Of a DNA stretch of 64,000 bases, positions 45,301 to 57,300 are shown one piece after another. The notes under the pieces were generated by a model. It made no database searches and was not told the origin of the DNA. It saw only the letters and a program-made list of their open reading frames with translations. Source of the DNA: Saccharopolyspora elongata (GTDB taxonomy: Bacteria > Actinomycetota > Actinomycetes > Mycobacteriales > Pseudonocardiaceae); the NCBI RefSeq assembly GCF_004348985.1, contig NZ_SMKW01000004.1:62001-126000 (forward strand), in the 5' to 3' direction. Positions within the stretch are counted from its first letter, which is position 1; each line of letters begins with the position of its first letter. The position numbers were made by a program, and so were the translations under genes.

Positions 45301-48300
45301 AGCACTCCGCTGCGGGACATCGGCGGCGGTGGCGATTCGGTCCTGGGATCGGTGATGCCGCCCGCCCCGAGCCCCGCCGAGATCGCGGATTACGTTGCTG
45401 AACACGGTGGTCTGCGCCCGGCGCCCATGCCGGAATCGAAGGGCAAGGCGCGCGCGATCGAGCCGGAACGGCCCGCCCTGCGCACGGAAAGCGCCGCACC
45501 CGCGCTCCCGGCCCCGGCCGGTGCCAACGCGGATCCGGTGGTGGTGGGCGCCAACGCGGCGCCCGCACCGCACCAGTACTTCTCGGATGTCGTGGCGAAC
45601 GAGCACAGGTGGCTGTTCATCATCGATTCCAGAGACCACGCCACGGCGCTGCGAGAGCACCCCGACGACCCCGGCTCGCTCTACGACCACCAGCAGTCGC
45701 CGGGTTTCCAGGACGCGATGCTCGCCGCGTTCGACGAGGTGCTGGACGGCGACCTGGTCCGGGGTACCGCGCTCGACTGGGACGCGTACCGCGGACTGCA
45801 CGGGCGGCTGGCCCGCGGCGGGGTCTTGAACCCCGGTCTGACCGGCGCGGACGGCGGCTGGACGCTCTTCGGCATGGGGGCGGACGCCCCCGCGCCGGAC
45901 CTGCTCCGGGAGACCGTCCTCGGCAGCCCGCTCATCGCCTCGATCGACGAGTACCGCGCGGTCAGGCTGGAGAACGGCACGCCGCCGCTCCTCACCTATG
46001 CGAACACCGGCGAGGACGGCGCCGCGGTCATCCACACCACCTACTGGTCGGATGTCACCCCGGATGTCGTGAACGCGATGTTCGACGGCTATCGCGGCGA
46101 GGTGGGACGGGCGCAGGACGGGCGCTCCCGCCTGATCGCGATCGGGCGGCTGGTGCGCAACCTGCACGTGTTCCACCCGTTCACGGACGGCAACGGCCGC
46201 CTCCACGTCTACTTGCTGCTGCCGAGGCTGCTGCTCGAAAACGGCTTCACCCCGGTCGTCCACCCGGACCTCCACGCGTTGTTCAACGGCGGTCACAGCG
46301 CCCAGCAGATCGCCGATGCCCTGCAGTCGGTGCAGGGCCAGGACCTCGACGAGTACGTCCGCACCCTGACCGCGGACGACGACGTAAGCGTGTACAGCGA
46401 GGAATCCAGCGATGACGACGTAAGCGTGTACAGCCAGGATTCCAGCGACGATGACGTAAGCGTCTACAGCCAGGAATCCCGCGATGACGTGGAACTGGGT
46501 GCGCTGGTGGCCGAGTCGGGGGAGCCGACCGGCGAGGATCTTCGCGACCACACGACGATCCTCGCTCGGCTCGACCCGTCGAACTTCGCCGGCAAGGAAG
46601 AGTGGAACGCGGCGTGGGACCGGGTACTCGCCGACGCGGCTCACGAACTGGCGCTGCTGCCGAGAGACGAATCCAACGCGCTGCTCAACGCCGCTTACCG
46701 CGCCGTCGGCATCCCGCGGCACACGTGGGCGGCGGGCGATGGCGCGTTCGGAGCCCACGGCGATGCCGAACTCGGTCGGCTGCGGGGCGTGATGGCGATG
46801 GTCGCCCTGCAACTGCAGGAATCCAGCAGCACGCAGGCGTTCGATCTCGCACGGCGGCTGGTGATCGCGCGGCGCACCGCCTCGTGGGGAGTCCCGCTGC
46901 CCGGCCCGCACGCTTCCGAGTCGCTGGAAATCCCACCTGGCGTCGACCGGGGCGACGCTATCGCGGAAGCCGTCGGCATCTTGGACGACATCCGCCGCCG
47001 TTACGGGGTAGTGGTGGATTCCGCCAGGGGAGTGCGCGCGGTGCCCACGCGCCTCTCGCCCGCACCCGCCCACGACATCGCGGCGATCCGGACGCGACCT
47101 TGGCAGCTCGACGAGCTGCGCGGCCTGCGAGCGGCTCTCTCGCACTTCGCGCACATCCTCGGCCCGCAGCGCGCCCACTCCGATCGCGCGGGCATCGCTC
47201 AGGAGGTCAAGGCGGTCGGCGCGGTCACCTTCGGGCTCTCGCCGGAGGGCGTCGACATCACGGCGAACGGGCAGTACTTCGAGCAAGAGGGGGTGTTCAA
47301 CCTCTACGGCGGCGCGCTCGCGCTGGGCGGTTTCGGGGGCGGCCCGAAGTCGATCGAAGCGGTCGGGACCCACGAGCTGACCCACGGGCTGCTCGACGAT
47401 GCCCTCGACGCCTTCCGCGATGCGGTCGGCACCTGGGACTCCGTCGGCTATCCCGTGCTCGTGGACGACGCCGAGTTCCCGCACGACGACGCTCCGACCG
47501 CGTTGACGGACTTCGCCGGGTCAATTCGCGCGGCGCTCACCAACGTGGCGGATCTCCGTGCCCGATCGCCGCGGCACGCGGCCGCGATCGACGACATCTT
47601 GCGGCGCCACCCAGAGTTCTCCGATCCTCCGGCGAGGCCGGATGACGCCCGAGTCATCGCGGATGCGCTGATCGACGAGCTGCCCGCGTTCAACGAAGCC
47701 GTCGGCGCGTGGACGGCGGACAACCGGCCGAACTTCAAGGGCGAGCAGCCCATCACGGCGTACGGCGCGACCGATCCTTCGGAAGACTTCGCCGACGCGG
47801 TCATGTACCACTTCCTCGACCCGCGTGCGCTGCGGACGAAAGCTCCACTGCGGGCCGCTTTCCTCGACGATCTGTTCGCGGATGGCGGCCAGGCGCACCG
47901 GCTGGAGCCGCAGTACTTCTCGGGTGACGGCCCGGCGCACCGGCCCGAGCATCGGTACTTCTCGGATGTCGTCGCCGACGAGCACAAGTGGCTGTTCATC
48001 ATCAACCCACTCGACCACCGGGAGGCGATGGAGCGGTATCCCGACGATCCCGCGTCGATGTACGACGAGGATCTCTCGCCAGGGTTCAAGGAATCGTTGC
48101 TCGATGCGTTCGCGCAGGTGCTCGACGGCGACCACGTGCGCATCTCGCGGATGGGCTGGACGCAATACGCCGAGCTGCACGGGCTGGTCACCCGGCGCAC
48201 CGAGGGCGACTTCGAGGTCATCGGCGTGGACGAGAGCTCGGTGTCCTTCGGCCTGGGGATGTCCACGCCCGATGACGAGGTCTTGAACCTGCGGGTGGCC

Positions 48301-51300
48301 GGCAGGCCCTTGATGTCGAGCCTGGACGAGTACGGGGAGGCACACGAGGAAGGCCGTCCGCTGCCGCTCACCGTGCACCAGCGCGACGAGAACGGCGTCC
48401 CCATGGTGCACACCATGTACGACGCCGAGGACACTCCGCCCCTGGTCGACGCGATGTTCGAGGAGTTCCGCACCACCGTCGACCGCGCCCAGGACGATCA
48501 GGCGAAGCTCCAGGCGATCGGGCAGCTCGTGCGAAACCTCCACGTGCTGCACCCGTTCGCGGACGGCAACGGCCGCCTCAACGTGTTCCTGCTGCTCCAG
48601 TTGCTCCTGCTGGAGCACGGATTCCGGCCTGTCATCGATCGGCGGCTGAACGACCTCTTCAACGGTGGCTACTCCGTCACGGAGATCGCCGTTGCGCTGT
48701 CGCAGGCGCAGCACGTGGACCTCGCCGAGTACGTGGCCGACCTGGCCCCGGATGACGACTCGGCCGATCACTTCCGCATTCCGTCCCCGCCGCCCGGAGA
48801 CCCCGACCGGGCCGAGGACGGCGAGTCCGCCGGCGATTTCCGGATTCCGACGCCGACGGGGCACTGGCCCACCCGTGACATGGCCACGTTCTCCTCGGAC
48901 GACGCCGTGCCGGACGAAGTCGGCGAGCGCTCGATGGGCCTGGATTCGAAGGGCGAGCAGCGCTACTTCACCGGCGACCGGGTTCAGATGCGGCCGCTGG
49001 TGGACCGGCGCGGACGTGCCGTCGGAGTCGCTTTCGCGGACGGCTCCGACTCGGCCGGCGGCCTGCTCCAGCGGTACCTCGACGGCCCCGGCCAGTCGTT
49101 CCTCTACGCGTCCACGAACGGAAGCGAGGGCCCCGGCGACGTCACCGAGCTGCTCCCGATCCCCGCACCGCAGATCGAGACGGGGCAGCCGGGCGAGTCC
49201 TTCACGCTCGCCGCCCACGGGAACGCTCCTGAGATCGGGCGCGGCCTCGCCCGGATCATGGTCGGCGAGGGTGCGCCGACCGCCTGGCGGGAGGTTGAGG
49301 TGCAGGGGGCCGAGCTGGCCAGGATCATGCTGCGCTCGCCGGAATTCCAGGCGGTGGCCACCCTCGGCCGGTTGCGCAAGATCAACCTCATGGTCTGCCA
49401 TGCGGCTCGGGACCGCGAATCGGGTGTGGCGGCCGAGTTCTACCGGGAGGTGCGTTCGCGGTTCCCCGGAGTCGTCGTCAACGCCTCGACCCACGCGATC
49501 GGGACGATCGAGGTCGGCCATCGCAGCGTTTGGATGGTGGCCAACGGCGGATCGCTGATCACCCTGGGCGGCCGGTCACCGGGACACGATCCGACGCTCG
49601 ACGAAGTCCTCCAATCGCTCCGGAGCTGGCACACCGTGCGCGAGGCCGAGCGCACGCACTACGCCGCGCAACTCCCGTTGTTCGACGCGGTGGATCGCGC
49701 GTACGCGATCCACCAGGCGCTGCTGCCGGACATGCGCATCCACCGCATGCTGAACCTGCTCAGCGTGCAGGAGCTGGCCGAAGCCGAGGCCGGCGCGGAG
49801 AACGCGGGGATCGCGTGGGCCGCTGCACTGGAGTCCTTGCGCCTCGATCCGCAGCTGCCGCCGGTCCGTTCGGTGATCACCGGCCTGATCGACCCGGCGA
49901 CCGGCACCTTCGTGCCCGTGCCGGTGCCACCAGATGCGGCACGGCTGGTGGCGGTCGGTCCCGAGGTGGACGGCCCGGAGGGGCATGTCGTCCGCAAGGC
50001 CAGGTGGGCGACGGAACCGAACTCCGCCTCCTCACAGGCCGTCGATGCCACTCCCGGTGATCGTCGCACGAGCTCGAACCTCGCGACGTTCAGCGCGAAT
50101 CCGGCCGTGGACGACAGCGATGCCGAGGACGACGGTGGTTTCCGGATCCCGACACCGCTGCCGGAGGATTCGCACGGGCGCGACTTCGCGGCGATCTTCG
50201 CGGACCTGGACCCGTCGAACTTCCGGAACAGGGCGGAATGGGACGCCGCGTGGGACGTCCGGCTCGCGAAGGCACGCAACGATCTCGCCGCACTGCCGCC
50301 GGAAGAGGGCAACCACCTGCGGATCGCCGCGCACGTCGCGACGGGGATCGACCAGGACGCCTTGTCCGAGGACAGCGATGACGACAACCCCGCAGCGGAG
50401 ATCAACCGGACCAGGATCCGGGGCCTCATAGCGCTCGTCGGGTTGCAGCTGAAGGAGGACGAGCACGCCGATCCCGAGGACCGGAACCAGGCCGCCTACG
50501 ACCTGTCGCGATGGGTGGTGATCAACCGGCAGCTGGCCTCCTGGGGCACGGACCTGCCGGGGTGGCGTGCCGAGCAGGTCGATGTGGAGGAGGATGTCGA
50601 CGCCACGGCCTTCGCGCACGTTGCCGCCGAGATCGCCAGCGAGATCGAGCGGGAATACGGCGTCGTGCTCAATTCCGGTCTCGGCGCGAGGTACCAGGCC
50701 GAGAGGCACCCGGACGCGCCGCAGATCGAGGTCGAAGCCGTGCGGCCGCGCCCGTGGAAGCTCGAAGAACTGCGCGGCATCCGGGCCGCGCTCAAGCACT
50801 TCGCACCGATCCTCGGAGCCCGCCGCGCGAACTCCGCGCGCGCCGGCGAAGCGCAGGAGGTTCGATCGGTCGGTGCGGTCACCTTCAGCCTCGACGCCGA
50901 CGGGGCCGACTTCACCGCGCAGGGCGAGTACATCGACGAGGTCGGGACGTTCACCCTGTTCTCCGGCGGGACGGCCGGGCTCGAAGACCCCGAACGCGGG
51001 GTGGAGAAGCTGGTGACCCACGAAGTGGCCCACGGCGCTGTCGCCTACGCCCTCCCCGGTTACGCGCGCGCGTTCGGCACATGGGGAGCCGACGGGCGGC
51101 CGATCCTCGTGGACGGCGCAGAGCTGCCGCACGGGGGCGCGACGACCCCCAAGGACGACCTCATCGCGTCCATCGAAGCGGCGCGCAACGACCTGGACGG
51201 CTTCCGCGCCGTGGCGCCTCGGCACGCCGACGCGATCGCCGACATCTGGCAGCGGAACCAGGAGCTGTTCGCAGACGAGGACGACGCCGAGATGATCGCG

Positions 51301-54300
51301 GAATCCCTGGAGCGCGAGGACCGGGTGGCGTTCAACGAGGCCGTCGGCGCGTGGACCGCGGACGACTGGCCGAACTTCAAGGGCGAGCCGCCGATCACCC
51401 TGTACGGCGCGACGAATGCTTCGGAAGACCTGTCCGAAGCGGTGATGTACTACTTCGTCGAGCCGGACGAACTGCGGGAGAAGGCGCCACTCCGCGCCGC
51501 CTACCTGGGCGACCTGATCGCGAAGTGGTCGCGCGCGCCCGAGAACACGGCCGGGTTCTGGCACGCCGGCCCGCACGACGAGCAGACCGGACTGAGCCAG
51601 GACCCGTACCGATCGGCCGGGGAACTGCTGGCCGATCTGCAGGCGGCGGCCGTCACCACGGACCTGCCCGTGCCGACGCTCGATCGCGGCAGCCTGCTGC
51701 TGGACGCCCCGAACTCGGGGCCGGACGTCTTCGAGCTCCGTGGCGCGCCTGACGCGTCGGAATTCCTGGCCGGCCAGGATTATTCGGCTCTGAATGGCGC
51801 CGGCTCGGTGGAGTTCCTGCGCGCGCTGGACATGGCGGCGGGCACGCGGCCCACGCGCGAGGAGATGGCGCCGGCGCGGTTCGCCGCGGCCGACGCGCGG
51901 TTGTCGGTCGTCGTCGAGCCGAGCGACGATGCCAGGGAGAACTGGGCGTTCGAGCCGGATCTGCCGCCACTGCCGGAGAAGCTGGATTTCTCGTCTCTGA
52001 TGAGCGGCATCTGGCTGGGCGGTCCGTTGCGCGATTCGGGCACCATGCGGGCGTTCCGCGAGAACTTCGGTGCCGCCGCGACCCGCAACGCCGGGAAGGT
52101 CCAGGCGGTGCTGTGGACGGACGTGCCGCGCCAGGTGTTCGAGGACGCCGCCGCGGGCAAGACCGGCTTCGCCGGCCTGATCTCCTACGACGACGTGCGG
52201 TCCATGGCGCAATGGGCCCGGGAGAACAACATCGCCCTGGTGAACGTGGGCGAGGTGTTCAACAGCTCCGCGCCGATGGAACTGCAGGAGTTCTACGCGG
52301 TCGAGATGGCGAAGCAGACCGGCTCCGGGTACGCCGCCGCCAGCGACATCCTCCGCCTGGAGATCCTGCGGCGCTTCGGCGGCATCTACACCGATGGCGA
52401 CAACGCCGTCGGCGATCTGCCGGCGAAGGCTGACTTCCTGAAGACGCGCCTGGCCTTCGCGATGCCGGAGAGCTATTGGGGCAACAGCGCTTTCGCGATG
52501 CCGAAGGGCCACCCCCTCGCGCAGATCTACCTCGACGAGATCCGTCGCGCGTACCGCAGGCCCGACGACCTGATGATGGCCTTCGCCCCGAAGGCCCACC
52601 AGGGGGAGCGGGAGACCTTCAAGACCGCCATCCGGCGCAAGTCCGTGATGTACCGGACCGGGCCGAACCTGCTCGAACAAGTCGCCGAAACGGTCGGCCT
52701 CCTGGAGAACATCGGGCAGATACCCAAGATGGACTACATCTCCGTGGGCGAGGGCGTCAGCTGGCTCAAGGAGCAACCGCGCCCCACGCCCGCCTCGGTG
52801 CCGCGCGCCACGACGTTGGATCTCACGAAGCAGGTCGTGCAGACCCTCGTCCGCGACCTGGTCAAGCGCAAGGGTGATCTGCACCTGGCCGGTGTGGCCG
52901 ACGCCGTGATGCGGCACCCCCAGCCGGGGCTGGTCTGGAACGCGGCGGTCGAGTTCATCGCTTCGGTGCCGGCGTTCGCGGGCCAGGTGCGCTCGGTGAC
53001 CGACGGTTGGTACGTCCGGGAGGTCCTCAGCGAGCGCCCCGCCCGCCACGGCTCCCACCTGGACTTCCAGGTGCGGTTGCCGGACCGGGCGCGGGAGTTC
53101 CTCGACTACGACCCGGCGCGGCGGAAGTTCGAGCACGGCCGGTACCGGGCGCCGGGCCGCCTGCGCACCCCGGAGGAGGTGGGCGACGCCGGGATCGACG
53201 GGGCGATCGATGCGGAGATCGTGCGGCAGGAAATTCCGGTGATCACCCAGGGCCCCGCGTACTTCGGGGCGGGTCCCGGTCCGACGGAGTCCACACCATC
53301 ACCGGACGAGCACGGGATCGACGATTCGTGGCGGTCAGAAACGACCATTGCCGTACCGGAGGCTTCCACTTCGGACGAATCCCATTCGGACGGTCAGCTT
53401 CCCGCCGCGACTGGAGAAGTCTCCTCGTACCGCGCTCCGCACGGAATCGGGCAGGGGCGTGGCTCGGTGGAGTTCCACGACGAAGCGGCGACCCTCCGGT
53501 GGATCGCCGGGTCCATCGCGGCCGAGGTCAACGACCGGCACCGGACGCTGCAGCCCCGGAAGACGTTCCTGGACAAGGTGATTTCGGCGATCAGGGCGGC
53601 CGTCCGCGCGGCGACCGCCACGCGGGCGGCACCGGTGAGCACCGCCGAGTTCAACGAGCGGGCGATCGCGGACCTGTTCGGCCCGGATGCGGACAGGTCG
53701 CCGAAGAGCGCGCTGGACGCCATGCTCAACGGCGGCCTGACCGTGCGCGTGCAGGTGCGGACCCCGCTGGGCGTCGTCGGTCAGGACGTCGTCGTGCGGG
53801 CGACCCTCGGCCCCGGCGCCTACCGGGGCGCCCGGCGCGGGATCCGGCAGTCCGCGCCGACCTCGCAGAGCTGGTTCACCAGGCTCACCGCAGGACTGTT
53901 CGCGGCGAGCTCCGGCCCCAGCACCGCTGCGGATGCCGAGGTCGTGACGGAGGAGCTGGCGGAGTTCAGCCACGACCTGCGGATCAACCTGCACGCGCCG
54001 GAAGGCGAGTTCAGCCGCGAGGTGGTCATCCCCGGCGCGGTCGACTCCGCCGTCGCGGCAGCGGAGGCGCTCCCGGCACCGGCCGTGGGCGAACCGGTGC
54101 GCGTCGGGCCGAAGCCGCTCCGCAAGGCGCGCACGGGAGCCGGGGTCAGGCCGTCAGCCCACATCGCGGCCACCCCGGCACCCGCCGTGGAACTGCACCG
54201 AACCCTGAACCGGATCTTCTACCCGGCGGACCCGCCCGGCCGCGACGGCAGGACCCGGCCGCCAGCCGGAGTCCAGAGCATCCGCCGCGCGATGGATGCC

Positions 54301-57300
54301 ACCGATCCCAGCCGGTTGTGGCAGCACCTGCGCGAGGCCCTCTCGGCTCGGGGCTACGTCATCGCGGGCAAGGGGGCGCTGTCGGAGCTGGCGGTCAAGG
54401 TCGATCTCCACGACCGGCAGCTGCTCGGATCGTTCGAAGCACCGGACGGCAGCACCCGCTACCGCGTCCGCGCCACGCCCACCTGGGAGGTCACGCCGTC
54501 CTACAAGTCCTGGCCGGACAACGCGAAGTGGTCCACGACGCTGCGCAGCGAGCCGGACCAGCCGGTCGAGCTGGAGGTCGACGAGGAAGGACTCGTCGAC
54601 CTCGGACTCGCTGAGACGACGGATACCGGCGAGGTGAGTCCGGCCGCGGACGTCCTGCGCGGAATGCCGGACTACCTCGTCGACGGCGAGGGATTGGGCG
54701 AAGCCGTCCAGTACCTCCCGGTCGACGGGATCGAGGTGGGCCCGGCGTTCCGCAGCATGCTGCCGCCGCGGCCGCGGACGCTGACCAAGTCGGCACCCGG
54801 CGGTGGCGGAACGCACCGGCTCCGAGGCCTGCGGCACGTCCAACGGGCCATGCGGAACGAGGTGGCGAGCCTGCTCGGCGACGGCCGCCGGTTCGGCGTG
54901 AAGGTCGACGGCAAGCCCCACGAGCTGATCGTCCGGGCCCGCCTCGACTGGGACGAAGCAGTTGCACTGGAGGGAAGACCGCGCTGGACCTATCCGCCGG
55001 AGACCCGCTACCGGCGCTTCCACGAGGCGCATTCCGAGTACTCGGCGGAACCGTCGGCCACGGTGCCGGTGCTGATGACGGCGTCGCCGCCGATGGTGTT
55101 CCTGGCGACGTTGTCGGGCACCACCAACGTCAACCGCCAGACCCAGCGGGACGTTTCCGAGGAGCACAAGCGGGCCGCGCTCGTGCTGGACCTGGACGTG
55201 CGCAAGTCCGAGGCCCACGTGTCCTACGAGCTGGAGCTGCGAGACGCGCGCGGCACGGTCGTCGGCACGACCGGGCACGGGGAACAGCCCGGGCTGCGCG
55301 GCAGGTTCCGATTCGGGCATCCCAAGACCGCGCGGTCCAACTCGGGGCAGGGGCTCAAACCCGTCGCGTCGGCCCCGCCGAAGGACTTCGCACTCGAAGA
55401 GCTGCTCGTCGACACCCCGGCGGGCTCGTCGTTCTTCGACCAGGTAGCGCGGATGCTCCCGGAGCACGTGACTGCGATCGGCGCGCCGGGTCGCGAGGCG
55501 CTGCAGGAATTCCTGCACCGGACGAACATCAAGGCAGAGCTGACGGGCATGGTCGCGGCGGACCCGGCCGGCTCCCCGGACAGCGGCTGGCGGCGCTCGC
55601 AGCCGCTGTTCGCCGGGCCGGACAGCCCGCCGGTGGACCAGCTGCGCAACGGGTCGGTGGTCGAGATGCGCGCGGTGCCGAGCCGCGTGGAGATCATCGA
55701 GGAGACCGACGACGCGCCGTACCTGCTCGACTGGGACAACACGAAGACCGCCCGCACCGACGGCAAGAAGGCCAAGCGCCGCACCGGTTTCAGCCTGTTC
55801 TACGGCGGATTCATGACCATCGGCGCGTTCCTGGTGACGCTGGGCGGCGCGATCGACTTCAGCCACCAGCGCATCTTCGGCAGCCGGTTCAAGCGGGAGA
55901 CCGGCATCCGCTTCGAGCACGACTTCACCGGCCGGCTGGTCCGCTACCGGACCGTCTACCGGCTGCAGGTCCGGGTGATCGGCCGGCCGCCGGTGTTTCT
56001 GGAGGGCGATCTCAACGGCTATCAGTGGGCCACCCGCGAGCGGGCGCTGGCTTCGGGCCTCATCGACCCGGCCGGACCGGACGAGCACGCACCCGAGTAC
56101 CGGCCGAAGGACGCGCGCGAGCGGTACGCGCCTGCGCACCTGGAATCCGGCCTGTCGACCGCGGGCGCCAAGATCCACGCGTTCCGGGGCCGCGACCGGA
56201 TCTACGCGGCGATCGCCGACACGCTGCGCAAGGTCCCCGACCACCGCCTGTACCACTTCAGCTCGTCGGAGTTCATCAAGCATTTCGACGACCCGGACCT
56301 GGCTGCCGGCCTGAAGCCGCTGATCAACGACATCACCCGGCGCCAGCGCAAGGCCAAGTCCCGGATGTCGGACAAGCAGCTGATGCAGCTCGTCGACCGG
56401 ATGCTCGGGCCCGGCCTGGTCATCCCGCTGGTCAAGCAGGGGACCTTCACCGACACCGTGGTCACCGTCCGGCTCAAGGCCACGATGCGGGACCTCGTCG
56501 ACGGCGATCTGCAGATCGGCGTGCACGACTCCACGACGGAGACCAGGACCAAGGAGTACGAGACCCGCGGGTTCTCCGCGAACAGGTCGACCGCCGCGGG
56601 CATCGGGCCGCACGGCCGGCTCACCAACGTGCTCGGCAAGGCCACGAACATCCTGTTGGCCACCGTCCGCCTCGGCCGGACCTGGTCGAGTGCGGTGGAC
56701 GTCGGCAACGACACCGGGAAGGTCACCGAGCACAAGCACGGCGGCACCTTCGGCCCGACCGGTGGGCAGGGCGAGACGCCGCTGCGCCACTTCAAGGCCG
56801 ACCTGGTGATCACCCCCGAGCTGGACTCGCACACGCGCACCACGAAGCTCCTGCGCCGCCTCACCCCCGGCCGCCCGGGACGGGACCGGCTCGACGTCCG
56901 GCCGGTTCGCCTGGTGGGGGAGCACCGCGGCCTGGGGCCGGACCACGAGCAGCGGGTACCGGTCGAGCTGCTGGTCCCCGATCACCTGACCACCGCCGAG
57001 GCACCCGCCGAGCTGGTCGTCGAGCCGGCCGCGGTCGAACAGCTGCCCACCGGCACGCTGATCGACGAGCTCCCGAAGGGCGATCGCGCGTTGGAGGGGG
57101 CCGACGTGCTGACCGTCGCCGGCACCGAGCACCTCGTCGACGCCGCCTACCGGATGCTCGGGCAGGCCACCGGCGACGAGGTGTTCCTGGACCGCGTGGG
57201 GTCTAACGCCGAGCTGATCGAGGAGAAGCTGTCGCCGGAGGCGTTCCGCAAGGATCCGCGGATGTTCGGCAGGCACACCATCGAGGGGCTGCACCACGAC

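Noticed and set aside
44491-45390. ADP-ribosyltransferase effector at the start of the effector array
   Set aside because: LVLHRGLPSW and AFTTDVDAAR faintly resemble ART motifs 1 and 2, but no E-x-E motif was found, so I left the region unassigned.
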